A DNA stretch of 24,092 bases from Paratrimastix pyriformis (lineage: Eukaryota; Preaxostyla; Paratrimastigidae). Shown in pieces: positions 15,848 through 24,092 of this stretch; position 1 is the stretch's first letter; every line of letters starts with the position of its first letter. The stretch lies in contig JAPMOS010000358.1 in assembly GCA_027972325.1 (NCBI GenBank), positions 1-24,092 on the forward strand. Reading direction: 5' to 3'. Under the pieces are notes generated by a model, which worked only from the letters and a program-made list of their open reading frames with translations, was not told where the DNA came from and ran no database searches. A program made the position numbers and the translations under genes.

Positions 15848-18800
15848 TTACGAATCGAGGTTGAGAGTGTACACACGAGCGCGTTCCCCATGAACTCGCT
15901 TCTGGACTGATGTCCATTTCGTGATCTGATGCCCTGCCGTCAGCATGAGGTTGTACACCATCTCGTGCGCCTTGCTTGTGTCGAAACGCGAGACTACGTG
16001 AGTCGTCTTCAGTTCCTCTTTGTGCGATTCGAGGATTCTGATCACCGCCTCCGCTGAGGTTGAGCGCGCGGCATCGTTTGCACTGAACTCCAATGTCGTT
16101 CCTTCCCGCTGCGCTGTGTCCATTACCTCCTTCGCGATTCGAAGTACGATGCTGCGATCGATTTGCGGGACGACGGATGCTGCGCCACGCGTCTGAAGAC
16201 CTGATCGCGCAACTGCTTTCTCCGTGCGGCCTTGTTCGGTGATGACAGCTGAGACCTTCTTGATTTGCGCGTTGATATCAGGTCGCGGGACGTCGGCGGG
16301 AAGCGTAGCGATCGTTTCTGAGCCAGTGCACTTGTCGTGAACGTTACGGAGAAGCGCAACGCCGCGCACGATGTTTGCTGTTCCGTGCGTTTCGCCTTGT
16401 GCCTTGATGAGTTTGTGGTACGCGCTGAGTGTTGCACGATGATGATAGATGATGACGTCGCGCGGTTGAACGTTGGAGCCCGATTCGGCATCCATCCCAA
16501 GGTCTCGAATCATTTCGTACCATGCCTTCTTCTCTTCAAACAGCGGATCGCGGACAGTGAGCAGGTAAGCTGTGTTGTTTCTCACGCCAAGTTGAGTCAT
16601 CTCCTCAGCCGTTGGTGTCCAGTGCTCCGGCGCGCGAGTCCAGTGGCCATCTGCATCCTGTGTCCATCCCATCAGGCAAATGATCTTGTTGCTCATATCG
16701 GGTTTCCACAGTTCGACGGGATCGAGTTCGGGTGCGCTCAGCTCGGCGAAGTTGAGGTTGTAGTTGTGTTGCTTGAGGGCTTGAACGACGAAGGGAAGCG
16801 ACCCGTTCATCAGCTCATTGCTGCGCGCATCCAGCATTGCGAGCACTTGTTGTGGAATCGTCCAATCGCAGCGGCCATCGAAGAATGCGCGTTCGACGGT
16901 GTTGCCGAGCGAGAGGATTTGAGTCAGTGATTGTGTTTTGGCTTCACACTTACGATGTTGATAGACGATGAGACCTTCGTGCATCCGGTACTTGCGCACA
17001 CGGAAGATGGCTTGCGCTGTCTCAATCGGACTCATCTCGCTACTGATTTGATGAACGAACGTGTCGAAGTGATCAACGTTTATGTCGACGCCTGCCGTAA
17101 TGGTGCTTGTGTACATGAACAGCCGCGTGTTGTGGTCGACGAGATACTTGCTAATGTCGTTGGAGATGATCTCCCGTTTCTCGGCGAAGTGGGACACGTA
17201 CTCATCGCCCTTCTTGTGCATCTCGTTATCTTTGCCACTGAAGGTTACGATGTGGATGTCGGGTAGCTGAGACTGAGCGAATTGGCGAATCGATTCCATC
17301 ACGTTACGGCCCGATATGAAGCATGCAACGCACTTGTCCTGTCGCAGCAGTCGCAGGATGGAGTCGGTCAGGAAGGTGAGTCCGCGGTTCTCTTTGCTTT
17401 GGCGGAAGCTTGCCTCCACGAACTTGACATCGTAGGCTGGCATGTCCTTGTTGAAGTCGATCCGAGTGGCTTTGATAAGCTGACGTGGCCCATACGACGA
17501 CATCATCGCCTCGAGCATGCGCACGGTGGACTGCTGTAGAAGGCCATCCATCGCGACAACATGATCTGCGTGCGTCATCAGCTCGCAAAGTGTCTGAACG
17601 ATGCGTGTGTCGTCAGTGCTCTTTACCTGATTCAATAGGCTCTCAACTTCATCGAGGACGAGATAACGAATGGTGCGTGCCCCAACAGATGAGCCGAAGT
17701 CGGTTACGTCGAGACGTCCCAAGCTGTCCACCTGAATTACGAGGCGGGGATGTTGATGTATTGAGATCTGCTTCGCCGTCAAGTCCATGTATGACTCGAA
17801 CGGGAGGCTATTTTCCGCGCGATACCGTTTCATGTAGTCAAACGCAAGTGTACGACGAACTGAGATCATGACTGCCGTACAGTTGGGCTCCTCCACGGTG
17901 AGGATGCGGGCCAAGTTCTGTGTCTTCCCCGAACCCATTCGTGCTTTGATGCAGGTGAGCCGATCCGTGATGGCGCAGTTGAGGTACTCGTCGGCGCGAT
18001 GATCAGCTTGGAAGGTCGGACAAGCCGCGTGCAGTTGCTGAAGCTTTTGATGATACGTTACCTTCGCGTTGTACTTGAATGTTGCAACTTTGTCTTCGTC
18101 ACGGCACCGCGAGCAATGAAAGACGAATTGGCTTGAGCTTTGCGAGATCCAACCGCCATCTTTCGTGTGCATCCTGTCGCACAACTCGCACATATACTGC
18201 TTTGACGGAACGATACGAATGCGGCCCTTGTTTGCTTCCTGTGTCTTGTACTCGCCGAACTTGTCTGCAAGATACTGCGTTAGGCCAGCTGGGAAGTTGG
18301 TTGCTTGCGCTTGATAGATGATTGGGTCAACTTCGATTAGCTTCTCGCTGAAGTCGAGGACTTGCGTTTCGAACTCGGGCACGCCAGCCGTATACGTGAT
18401 GAGTGACTCTAAGATGCGATCGAGCGTCACAGACTCGCAACTGGGATCGCTTTCAAGCCGCACAACGCGATTCGCCATGACGAGGCCTGCCTCCGTCTTG
18501 ACTAACTTATCTTGCGTGAAACAGCGCATCGTGTGACCTTGCGCGTAGACGCCATCATCAATGCAATCGAAGCCGCAGTTGTCCTTGAGGTAACGTGCTA
18601 CGATCTTGTTCAAGTTGCGCGAGACGAGACGGTTGCAAATGATATGATAGCTTTGCTTGGCTGGGCCGCACGCAGAGTAGCAAGTGACGCTACCGCGACC
18701 CATGACGTGTTCAACATGACGGATGATGGATTCGATTGGGAGTGGCTCTGCACCGTCACGCTCAACATCGAAGTATGCTTTATGTGGGTTGCAATCAACG

Positions 18801-21727
18801 ATCTCGTGCACGGTCCGCGAGTCGCGCTTCGAAAGCAACAACTCGTTTAACTCATCTACGGTTGCGTTGCGCATACTCTGCTTGCCGTCACGCGTCTCGA
18901 CCCGGAACATCAGCTCAGTGCGGTCAAGCAACTCGCCACCCTTCTCAACGAGGATCGCGCTCTTGGGCACGATCTTGCGCCAGATGGGGAAGTAGCGCGA
19001 GACGTTGCCGGTATAAGCCGCATTCAAGGTCTCAACGTAGTCGATGTTTCTCGGTGTGTATTCATCACTGATCGGTGCCCATGCAGCGCTTGTCTTCTTC
19101 TCCGTCGATAGAACACGAATGATATCGCAAATCTCCTTATCGCGAACTTGAGCGGGGTAGTTTTGCTTGAGACATTCGGCACGCTGATCCCTGTTTTGAA
19201 GCTTCTGTTTGCGGGCGTACATCAGTGGGGCTCTCTTCACGTTGTGCATCTCCTCATCGAAGAACTTGGCGAGACACATTGCCTGTTGATCGCGTGACAG
19301 GTGGATCATCTTCTGCAGCAATGCTAGCGTCCTGTCGCGAACGTAAGAGGTCTGGACGGTGAATTGGCAACCTCGATATGAGAACTCGGGTGCTGAGTTG
19401 AGCGCGGGAATGATCTTCATCTCGCAGTACGTCTTACGCTTTGCAAACAGGACACGCTCAAGTGCGGCCTCGAATGCAAATGAGATGTAGGGCAGTCGCT
19501 CGGCTGGAAACTGGCGCGACGCTGAGTAGCTTTCACGTAGCTTTCCATTGATCTCGTTTTGCAGTGCGCTTGACCATGCGTTGAATGCTGCGACGTCCTC
19601 TTTCGTGGTGAACGTGAGCGTCGGCGGCATGTGCTCGGACGACAGTTGAACGGCAGTAGAGTCGGTATCGATGAACAGGCGCTTGCCGTAGGTGGAGATG
19701 ATACCGCTTGCCCGAACGATTGCGTCACGAGCTGCAGACGTCACGGCGGCTGCACAAACCTCATTGAACATGTAGCACGCGTAGGGCGATCCCAGCATTC
19801 CGTAAAGGCTGTTGACCATGATCTTGAAGCACCACTGCATCGTGTCGTGATACTTGGCTTCGTGTTGCGTCTTCGCCGCCTTGAGTTGCTTCTTGTGATC
19901 AGCGCGAGCGTTGACAAAGTAGTCCACTGTCTTGATGAAGGGATCGTTTTGGAGGATGGCGAACGCGGTGTAGGTGTCGATAATGTCCTCACGGAAGAGG
20001 CGCAGTGGATTGACTTGGCCCTCAATCGTCTTGTTGTATTCCTCAATCTCTGCCGCTGTTGCGTTGCGGACGTATGTGGTGTTGGCGGGTGTGCGCTGCT
20101 CCGTGAACACCTGATCGAGTGACGGGAAGCTGCCGATGACGGAGAAGGGCGAGATGCAGTAAGCACGCATCATCGAGGGATACAAGCCTGCGAAGTCAAA
20201 CATCACGCAGGGGCTATCGGCAAAGTAGTCGGTCTCTGACCAGTTGATTGCACCCTTGTACTTGCCGTTCTTCTCGCCAACTTGGCCGTAGTTCCACTTC
20301 AACGTCACGTGATCGCGGAGGTCCCATGCGGCGCGAGCCAGTTTGGTCATGCCCCAAGACGCTTGAGTGTACATGATGTATGCTGATAGAGTGATGCCCG
20401 TAGCTTCGATGAAACAGGTGAGCTTGCTCATGTAATCGTGTGCGGCCGCAATGTCAAGCACAGCTTCCGCATCGTAGACACAATATCGAATAATGTTCTC
20501 AAAGCAGTGTTCGGCACACTCGGTCGTGAACGAGGAATCACGCTGGATGCGGCCCATGAGGTCGTATGACATGCCGTGGCGTTGTTTGCGAGGCAGTTTT
20601 AAGACCGCCAGTATAGTTTCGAGCTTGAAGTTGTCCGGTGCGTCGGCCGGTCGATATTGACTCTTCACCCAACACGCCATATCAACCATATGGACATGAA
20701 GGCCGAACAATGAGCTGTAGCACGTTGCCCGATCGCAGCTCTTGAATGGCCACGCCGACTGTTCACGAGCAACTGCGCCGCACCGTGAAGCGATCCATGG
20801 GTAATCGTACCCGAGGGGCTTGTAGTTGGGACTTGACTCTGACGTCGACTTGAAGGCCTGTTGACTCGCATTCCAACCGGTCAGGATCACTTCGCTCCGC
20901 TCGCCTTTCGTACGAACCCAATCAATAAACGAGCAACACATGCCAGCTTCACACACATCACGATGCACCGTAACGGAGGCAGGGATCTTTGTCCTGCCGA
21001 TTGGGCGGTCATCCCAAATGAAAGCATGCTTCTCCGACACCGCGCCGAGACGATATACGGCACAAATCATGCTGATGCGGGCTTGTGGGTCTTCGGGCTG
21101 CGGCACACCAGCATTTGGCGAGTAGGTTTCGATATCATAACCGATCATGGCGATGTCGCCGGCGTTGAAGTGGAGATTAAACTCGTTGATCGCCTTCTCG
21201 AGGATGTGACGTGGCTTGGCGGCGCAGAAACAATCATCTCGCTGCAGTTCGGGTTGGAATCGGATCTTGTTGCGGAGCTCAATTGTGCCATCACGGCGAA
21301 CGAAATAGAAGTTGTTACAGAAGACGAGCGCGTTCCGATATTCATGCTCGAAACCCAACACGTCACTCGTCTGGACTGTTGCGAGCTTGACCACCTCGTT
21401 GCGGATCTGGCGCTGACTGGTTTCGACATCTTCGATGACGCATCCCATCGCTTCTTCCGTGGTGTCGACTTGCGCTGGAGCGGGCTCGCAGTAGGGAACA
21501 AGAGCGAGCGCATTAGGAATCTTGCCGTGCTCGAGACACCAGTTCGCGTGACGAGCTTCGATGTTATTGATCAGCTCCTTGTACTCCTTCTCTTCCGTCA
21601 TCGCGGCGATGCGCGCTTTGAGATCGTTCACGGTGCATGGGCGCTTACCAAAGAAGACAAATGACTCGGCGCAGAACTCAGGAGCAAACTTCGAGACGGC
21701 TTCTTCAAAGCGCTGACTGAACTCCAT
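15848..21727 (-). CDS. Family B DNA polymerase - AEP primase - UL9-like helicase fusion, 1959 aa
   Basis: One uninterrupted frame from the ATG at 21727. Residues about 195-425 are a 3'-5' exonuclease: Exo I YDIETYS (Asp198, Glu200), Exo II GWNA (about 285) with YDYP (about 306), and Exo III YCVYDAE (about 414). Residues about 500-700 hold the polymerase motifs: A DFAGLYPS (about 510), B KIMVNSLYG (about 634) and C IDTDS (about 685). A second unit is an archaeo-eukaryotic primase: YFDVE (Asp987, Glu989), SYHIIC (His1028) and a later H-x-x-R (about 1065). A zinc finger with CELC (about 1180) and HCSRC (about 1205) follows. The third unit is an SF2 helicase: GSGKT (about 1265), DEVE (about 1359) and QAIFRVRKYR (about 1572), resembling herpes origin-binding proteins. 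Together they supply priming, unwinding and synthesis. No protein-priming domain is evident, and the fused primase suggests RNA or DNA primers. The C-terminal ~380 residues are unassigned. All catalytic motifs seen are present. Confidence 0.88.
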   Translation of the reverse strand: MEFSQRFEEAVSKFAPEFCAESFVFFGKRPCTVNDLKARIAAMTEEKEYKELINNIEARHANWCLEHGKIPNALALVPYCEPAPAQVDTTEEAMGCVIEDVETSQRQIRNEVVKLATVQTSDVLGFEHEYRNALVFCNNFYFVRRDGTIELRNKIRFQPELQRDDCFCAAKPRHILEKAINEFNLHFNAGDIAMIGYDIETYSPNAGVPQPEDPQARISMICAVYRLGAVSEKHAFIWDDRPIGRTKIPASVTVHRDVCEAGMCCSFIDWVRTKGERSEVILTGWNASQQAFKSTSESSPNYKPLGYDYPWIASRCGAVAREQSAWPFKSCDRATCYSSLFGLHVHMVDMACWVKSQYRPADAPDNFKLETILAVLKLPRKQRHGMSYDLMGRIQRDSSFTTECAEHCFENIIRYCVYDAEAVLDIAAAHDYMSKLTCFIEATGITLSAYIMYTQASWGMTKLARAAWDLRDHVTLKWNYGQVGEKNGKYKGAINWSETDYFADSPCVMFDFAGLYPSMMRAYCISPFSVIGSFPSLDQVFTEQRTPANTTYVRNATAAEIEEYNKTIEGQVNPLRLFREDIIDTYTAFAILQNDPFIKTVDYFVNARADHKKQLKAAKTQHEAKYHDTMQWCFKIMVNSLYGMLGSPYACYMFNEVCAAAVTSAARDAIVRASGIISTYGKRLFIDTDSTAVQLSSEHMPPTLTFTTKEDVAAFNAWSSALQNEINGKLRESYSASRQFPAERLPYISFAFEAALERVLFAKRKTYCEMKIIPALNSAPEFSYRGCQFTVQTSYVRDRTLALLQKMIHLSRDQQAMCLAKFFDEEMHNVKRAPLMYARKQKLQNRDQRAECLKQNYPAQVRDKEICDIIRVLSTEKKTSAAWAPISDEYTPRNIDYVETLNAAYTGNVSRYFPIWRKIVPKSAILVEKGGELLDRTELMFRVETRDGKQSMRNATVDELNELLLSKRDSRTVHEIVDCNPHKAYFDVERDGAEPLPIESIIRHVEHVMGRGSVTCYSACGPAKQSYHIICNRLVSRNLNKIVARYLKDNCGFDCIDDGVYAQGHTMRCFTQDKLVKTEAGLVMANRVVRLESDPSCESVTLDRILESLITYTAGVPEFETQVLDFSEKLIEVDPIIYQAQATNFPAGLTQYLADKFGEYKTQEANKGRIRIVPSKQYMCELCDRMHTKDGGWISQSSSQFVFHCSRCRDEDKVATFKYNAKVTYHQKLQQLHAACPTFQADHRADEYLNCAITDRLTCIKARMGSGKTQNLARILTVEEPNCTAVMISVRRTLAFDYMKRYRAENSLPFESYMDLTAKQISIHQHPRLVIQVDSLGRLDVTDFGSSVGARTIRYLVLDEVESLLNQVKSTDDTRIVQTLCELMTHADHVVAMDGLLQQSTVRMLEAMMSSYGPRQLIKATRIDFNKDMPAYDVKFVEASFRQSKENRGLTFLTDSILRLLRQDKCVACFISGRNVMESIRQFAQSQLPDIHIVTFSGKDNEMHKKGDEYVSHFAEKREIISNDISKYLVDHNTRLFMYTSTITAGVDINVDHFDTFVHQISSEMSPIETAQAIFRVRKYRMHEGLIVYQHRKCEAKTQSLTQILSLGNTVERAFFDGRCDWTIPQQVLAMLDARSNELMNGSLPFVVQALKQHNYNLNFAELSAPELDPVELWKPDMSNKIICLMGWTQDADGHWTRAPEHWTPTAEEMTQLGVRNNTAYLLTVRDPLFEEKKAWYEMIRDLGMDAESGSNVQPRDVIIYHHRATLSAYHKLIKAQGETHGTANIVRGVALLRNVHDKCTGSETIATLPADVPRPDINAQIKKVSAVITEQGRTEKAVARSGLQTRGAASVVPQIDRSIVLRIAKEVMDTAQREGTTLEFSANDAARSTSAEAVIRILESHKEELKTTHVVSRFDTSKAHEMVYNLMLTAGHQITKWTSVQKRVHGERARVYTLNLDS

Positions 21728-21818
21728 GCGTGTTTTAGCGCGCCCAAATTATTGCTTTCCAAGGAAACCTGGAAAGTCTTGAGTTTTTAGGCAAAAAATG
21801 TGGCTCCTTCGTTTTTGC
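21728..21818 (-). promoter_or_regulatory. Short intergenic gap with dyad, likely replicase promoter
   Basis: This 91-bp AT-rich spacer lies between the recombinase stop (minus strand) and the replicase ATG. It contains an imperfect inverted repeat with arms CTTTCC and GGAAAG at 21755-21776, and A/T runs on either side (TTTTTTGCC; AATAATTT). It is the only room for a replicase promoter and for the recombinase 3' end. No canonical TATA box is clear. Confidence 0.4.
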
Positions 21819-23582
21819 TTATAATCGAGTCCGGGTTCCAGCGAAAGTGGTCAGCCAGGGCGTCGGAACCTTTGCGGGGTCGACGCCTTCTCCGAAGATG
21901 AACTCCTTTGTGAGTGGCCGGCCCTCCAAATCGTAACGCTTCGCGTATTGCGTTTCGTGGATGGCTGTGCTATGACCCATGATTCTTGCGACCCACTGAC
22001 GCAAGTTGGCGTTCCTCATGAAGATCTCGCTGAAAGTAGTTGAGAAGATGACGCGCAACGTGCCAACGGTCAAGCCGCGAACGCCGAATGCGGCAGCGAC
22101 ACGTTTGCCGTACTGTGAAGTGTATCGTTTGCCAGTTCTGGTCGGGAGGAGGAGTTGGTTGCTATTTCCAACGAGATGCGCCTGAGCCTTCATGATACGG
22201 AAGAGATCGAGAGGTAGAAGGAAGCGAGTCATGCCGTAGAGGTGACTCATCTTTGACTTGACGCGTACGAAGGTATGGTTGGTCCAATCGATCCAGTTAC
22301 GATATTCATCAGCCTTGATTTCTTCAGCATCTTCAGCATCTTCGGCGTCATCTTCGGTGGCACCCTCGCGAACTACATCATCGAGGGGCGCCTCACCCTC
22401 AACCTGTACATCCTGTGGATTGATGTATAGAAGGATGATTTCTTCGACGCGAACAGGCGGAAGCAGGATATACATGCTGGTGAGGAAGGCATCGACCACT
22501 TTTGCCCGCGTTTCGGGATCCGTTGGCTTGATGGGGTCGTGATTGAAGTCGTTGTCAGGGCTTTCGACAGCGGCCTTCAGAGCTGGTTCGCGCTCGAGTG
22601 CCTCTTCAAACATTGCGAGACGCTGTTGTTGCACCTCAACAAGCTGTGTGTACGGCACCCATTGCTTCACGTGCTTCCGCAACAGTTGGGCAACATCGGC
22701 CTTTGGCGTGGCCTCGCGCATCAAGGCGTTGTATAGCTGCTCATACATCACGCCTTCTTCGCCGGGCAGTTTGAGGCCTTGGATGAATGAGTTCATTGCG
22801 GCGCCACGTACTTTCTGTTGTGAAGGACTAAGCGCCCGATCGAGCACGATTTGGCGAATCTCAGCGACGTTTTTGTAGAACTTTGGAGTCTGCATCTCGC
22901 GCGGCAAGCACATCAAGATGTCGCGAACTGCAGTACCGTACATCTTCCGAGTTGATTTTTCGGCGGCCGGTCCCCGACTCTTCGTGTTGATGAATGCGAA
23001 CGTGTTGACAAGTCGCGTGAGCCTATCTTTCTTCTCTTCCTCGGCCTCAGACGACTCTTCGGATGCAGCGCTTGAACTTTCATCATCAGACAGAATTACG
23101 GCCTTCGCTCTCGTGGCCAGCGCCTCTTCATGTCCACGACTTTTCACATGGCGACCAAAGGTTTGCCGAAGCCTTCCATCAGTGTCATGTCGATTTGTTG
23201 CGAAGGCCACATCGCAAATGGTGCACATGAGGTTATCGGCAGCATTGAATGCTGCTTCGGCAGGAAGGTTCGCAAGACGTGGATCGCGCGGCGGTTTGGC
23301 CGGTGACTTCGCGATTGGTTTAGCAGCTGGCTTGGCCGGTGTCCTCGGTTCGACGCGTTTTGGTGGAGGTGGCGGCGTTGCGGGGACAGTTGGAAGCGGT
23401 CGCGCGATTGGCTTCTCTGGGCGGGCAGCTGGAACGGAGCAGGCGTTTGGGGCACGATCATCGGCACGGGCATGGGCATGGGCATCGGCGTCGGCGTCAT
23501 CGGGGCTTCGATTGGTCGTGGAGGCATCATCGGCATGGGCATTGGCATTGGTATCGGCATTGGAATAGTTGGACGGCTGCAA
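21819..23582 (-). CDS. Zinc-finger tyrosine recombinase (integrase) of the virus-like element
   Basis: The frame has 587 codons from the ATG at 23582. The first ~100 residues are Asp/Ala-rich then Pro/Lys-rich and may not all be native. A C2H2-type finger follows: CTIC (about 119-122) paired with His in FGRHVKSRGH (about 144-150). A helical core-binding region lies at about 190-340. The catalytic domain has box I Arg378 in YILLPPVRVEEI, box II Arg510 in TVGTLRVIF, His537 in RIMGHS and the Tyr of ETQYAKRY (about 545). The LLPP-R box resembles tyrosine recombinases of Polinton-like viruses and large DNA viruses of protists. An acidic EDAEDAEDAEE run lies around residue 420. Its likely job is site-specific integration of the element. 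It lies 91 bp upstream of the replicase, in the same orientation. Confidence 0.8.
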   Translation of the reverse strand: MQPSNYSNADTNANAHADDASTTNRSPDDADADAHAHARADDRAPNACSVPAARPEKPIARPLPTVPATPPPPPKRVEPRTPAKPAAKPIAKSPAKPPRDPRLANLPAEAAFNAADNLMCTICDVAFATNRHDTDGRLRQTFGRHVKSRGHEEALATRAKAVILSDDESSSAASEESSEAEEEKKDRLTRLVNTFAFINTKSRGPAAEKSTRKMYGTAVRDILMCLPREMQTPKFYKNVAEIRQIVLDRALSPSQQKVRGAAMNSFIQGLKLPGEEGVMYEQLYNALMREATPKADVAQLLRKHVKQWVPYTQLVEVQQQRLAMFEEALEREPALKAAVESPDNDFNHDPIKPTDPETRAKVVDAFLTSMYILLPPVRVEEIILLYINPQDVQVEGEAPLDDVVREGATEDDAEDAEDAEEIKADEYRNWIDWTNHTFVRVKSKMSHLYGMTRFLLPLDLFRIMKAQAHLVGNSNQLLLPTRTGKRYTSQYGKRVAAAFGVRGLTVGTLRVIFSTTFSEIFMRNANLRQWVARIMGHSTAIHETQYAKRYDLEGRPLTKEFIFGEGVDPAKVPTPWLTTFAGTRTRL

Positions 23583-23589
23583 CTTAGCG

Positions 23590-23932
23590 CGTTTTGAATG
23601 CCCCCGATCACGCGAATCACCCGAATGAGTTCATCAATTTGCGCGTCGATATGCTTCCGTTGCTCGTGAAGGGTGATCAGTGCTTCAACACGTTCGCGCA
23701 GTGCTCGCATCCGTTGGCCGACATCTGCTGACGCGGGAAGCTCTTGATACGGGCAGGCTAGGCGCGGGAGGGGATTGGCCGATGTGATTTGCCGTGCCGG
23801 CGCTCGCAATGCGCGGTTGAGGGCCTGGCCTGCGCGCGCGGTGGCGGAAGATGAGAGAAGAGAGTTTGGCACATAACGCTTCCGACTTGGCCTGGTTGAT
23901 CGCGCGTCCTCAACGCTCGCATTTGATCGCAT
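23590..23932 (-). CDS. Coiled-coil N-terminal frame overlapping the recombinase, element-encoded
   Basis: A minus frame opens at an ATG at 23932 and is open to 23144, overlapping the recombinase start in another frame. Only the part before about 23590 is unshadowed and convincing. It has a basic start (RSTRPSRKRY), then a heptad-like helix (QRMRALRERVEALITLHEQR; DAQIDELIRVIRVIGG). A Pro-Met dipeptide repeat (PMPMPMPM) follows at about 23470-23575, and there the two frames compete. It may be a separate small protein or part of the recombinase gene's amino end. No known domain. Confidence 0.45.
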
Positions 23933-24092
23933 ACCGCGGAGTAGGCGGTTATCTTCCGACGTCGTGAGGCTCCATCGTGAATGATGCCTGCTTCTCTGAT
24001 TCGTTGCTCCCCCGCCGCCACGTTTGGAGGTCGTCCGCCAACCTGGTAGCCTATTCCGTTTAGATAGAGAAAGAGGCCTCGAAGTGCATCAG
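23933..24092 (-). other. Right-edge partial reading frame
   Basis: A minus frame open from the window edge reads LNGIGYQVGGRPPNVAAG and onward to a stop near 23758, overlapping the coiled-coil frame. It has coding character but is cut by the edge. It could be the end of the next element gene or a chance frame in GC-rich sequence. Confidence 0.3.

Larger units (their letters stand above)
15250..24092 (-). mobile_element. Virus-like/self-replicating DNA element with PolB-primase-helicase and tyrosine recombinase
   Basis: Parts seen are the box array (15250-15838), a 1959-aa replicase, a 91-bp intergenic gap, a zinc-finger tyrosine recombinase and an overlapping coiled-coil frame, all on the minus strand. 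The element continues past the right edge. A family B polymerase together with a LPP-R type tyrosine recombinase recalls Polinton-like viruses and other integrating DNA viruses of protists. The primase-helicase portion recalls herpesvirus-type UL52 and UL9. No capsid or packaging gene lies in the window, so a capsid-free replicating transposon is equally possible. The replicase looks whole, and the upstream recombinase region may carry about one break. The integration therefore seems young. Confidence 0.65.

Noticed and set aside
20861-21664. Plus-strand 267-codon frame opposite the replicase exonuclease
   Set aside because: It is antisense to the conserved Exo I and Exo II motifs and has no domain, so it is a shadow frame.
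15848-21727. Host replicative polymerase (delta or zeta)
   Set aside because: The polymerase is fused to primase and helicase, is intronless unlike the neighbouring genes, and lies next to a recombinase.

Overview
The window is nuclear-type DNA from an unidentified, GC-rich eukaryote, most likely a protist, alga or early-diverging fungus. The reasons are short introns (mostly 43-70 bp) that restore reading frames exactly, long low-complexity Pro/Glu/Lys-rich exons, a DIRS-type retrotransposon remnant, and no bacterial operon or Shine-Dalgarno layout. The introns share an odd donor, GTCTGY (sometimes GTCCGT or GTTTGT), instead of GTAAGT. The species cannot be named from sequence alone.

Left part (1-10.9 kb) is a repeat-rich, duplicated host-like region. 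It holds one intact two-exon gene on the minus strand (8373-10460, 678 aa, unknown C-terminal domain) and three decayed relatives (262-501 plus strand; 1366-2077 and 7222-8035 minus strand). It also holds a plus-strand multi-exon gene (2478-6913) that ends in a beta-class (permuted) DNA amino-methyltransferase domain. Two arrays of a related ~140-bp repeat lie at 2078-2418 and 10521-10927, each just upstream of gene 5' ends. Each unit carries a perfect palindrome whose arms differ between arrays while the symmetry is kept.

Middle part (10.9-15.2 kb) is a graveyard of mobile elements. It contains a 5'-truncated DIRS-like retrotransposon (RNase H end plus tyrosine recombinase, with a 47-bp inverted-repeat pair at its 3' side), an AT-richer stretch with a small two-exon gene of unknown function (13675-14382), and a fossil piece of a retroviral-type (rve) integrase of Polinton/Ginger/LTR type next to a (GGGT)n microsatellite.

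Right part (15.2 kb to the edge) is a large virus-like or transposon-like element. A 1959-aa single-chain replicase combines a family B DNA polymerase (exonuclease plus polymerase), an AEP/UL52-type primase with a zinc finger, and an SF2 helicase resembling herpesvirus origin-binding protein. Upstream of it in the same orientation lies a zinc-finger tyrosine recombinase. Directly beyond the replicase stop is a ~590-bp block with nine copies of the near-palindrome GTGTSACAC in nested inverted and direct repeats, a good candidate for the element's replication origin or terminal region. The replicase, recombinase and box array are the most novel material in the window. The element runs off the right edge, so capsid genes or a second terminus may lie outside.
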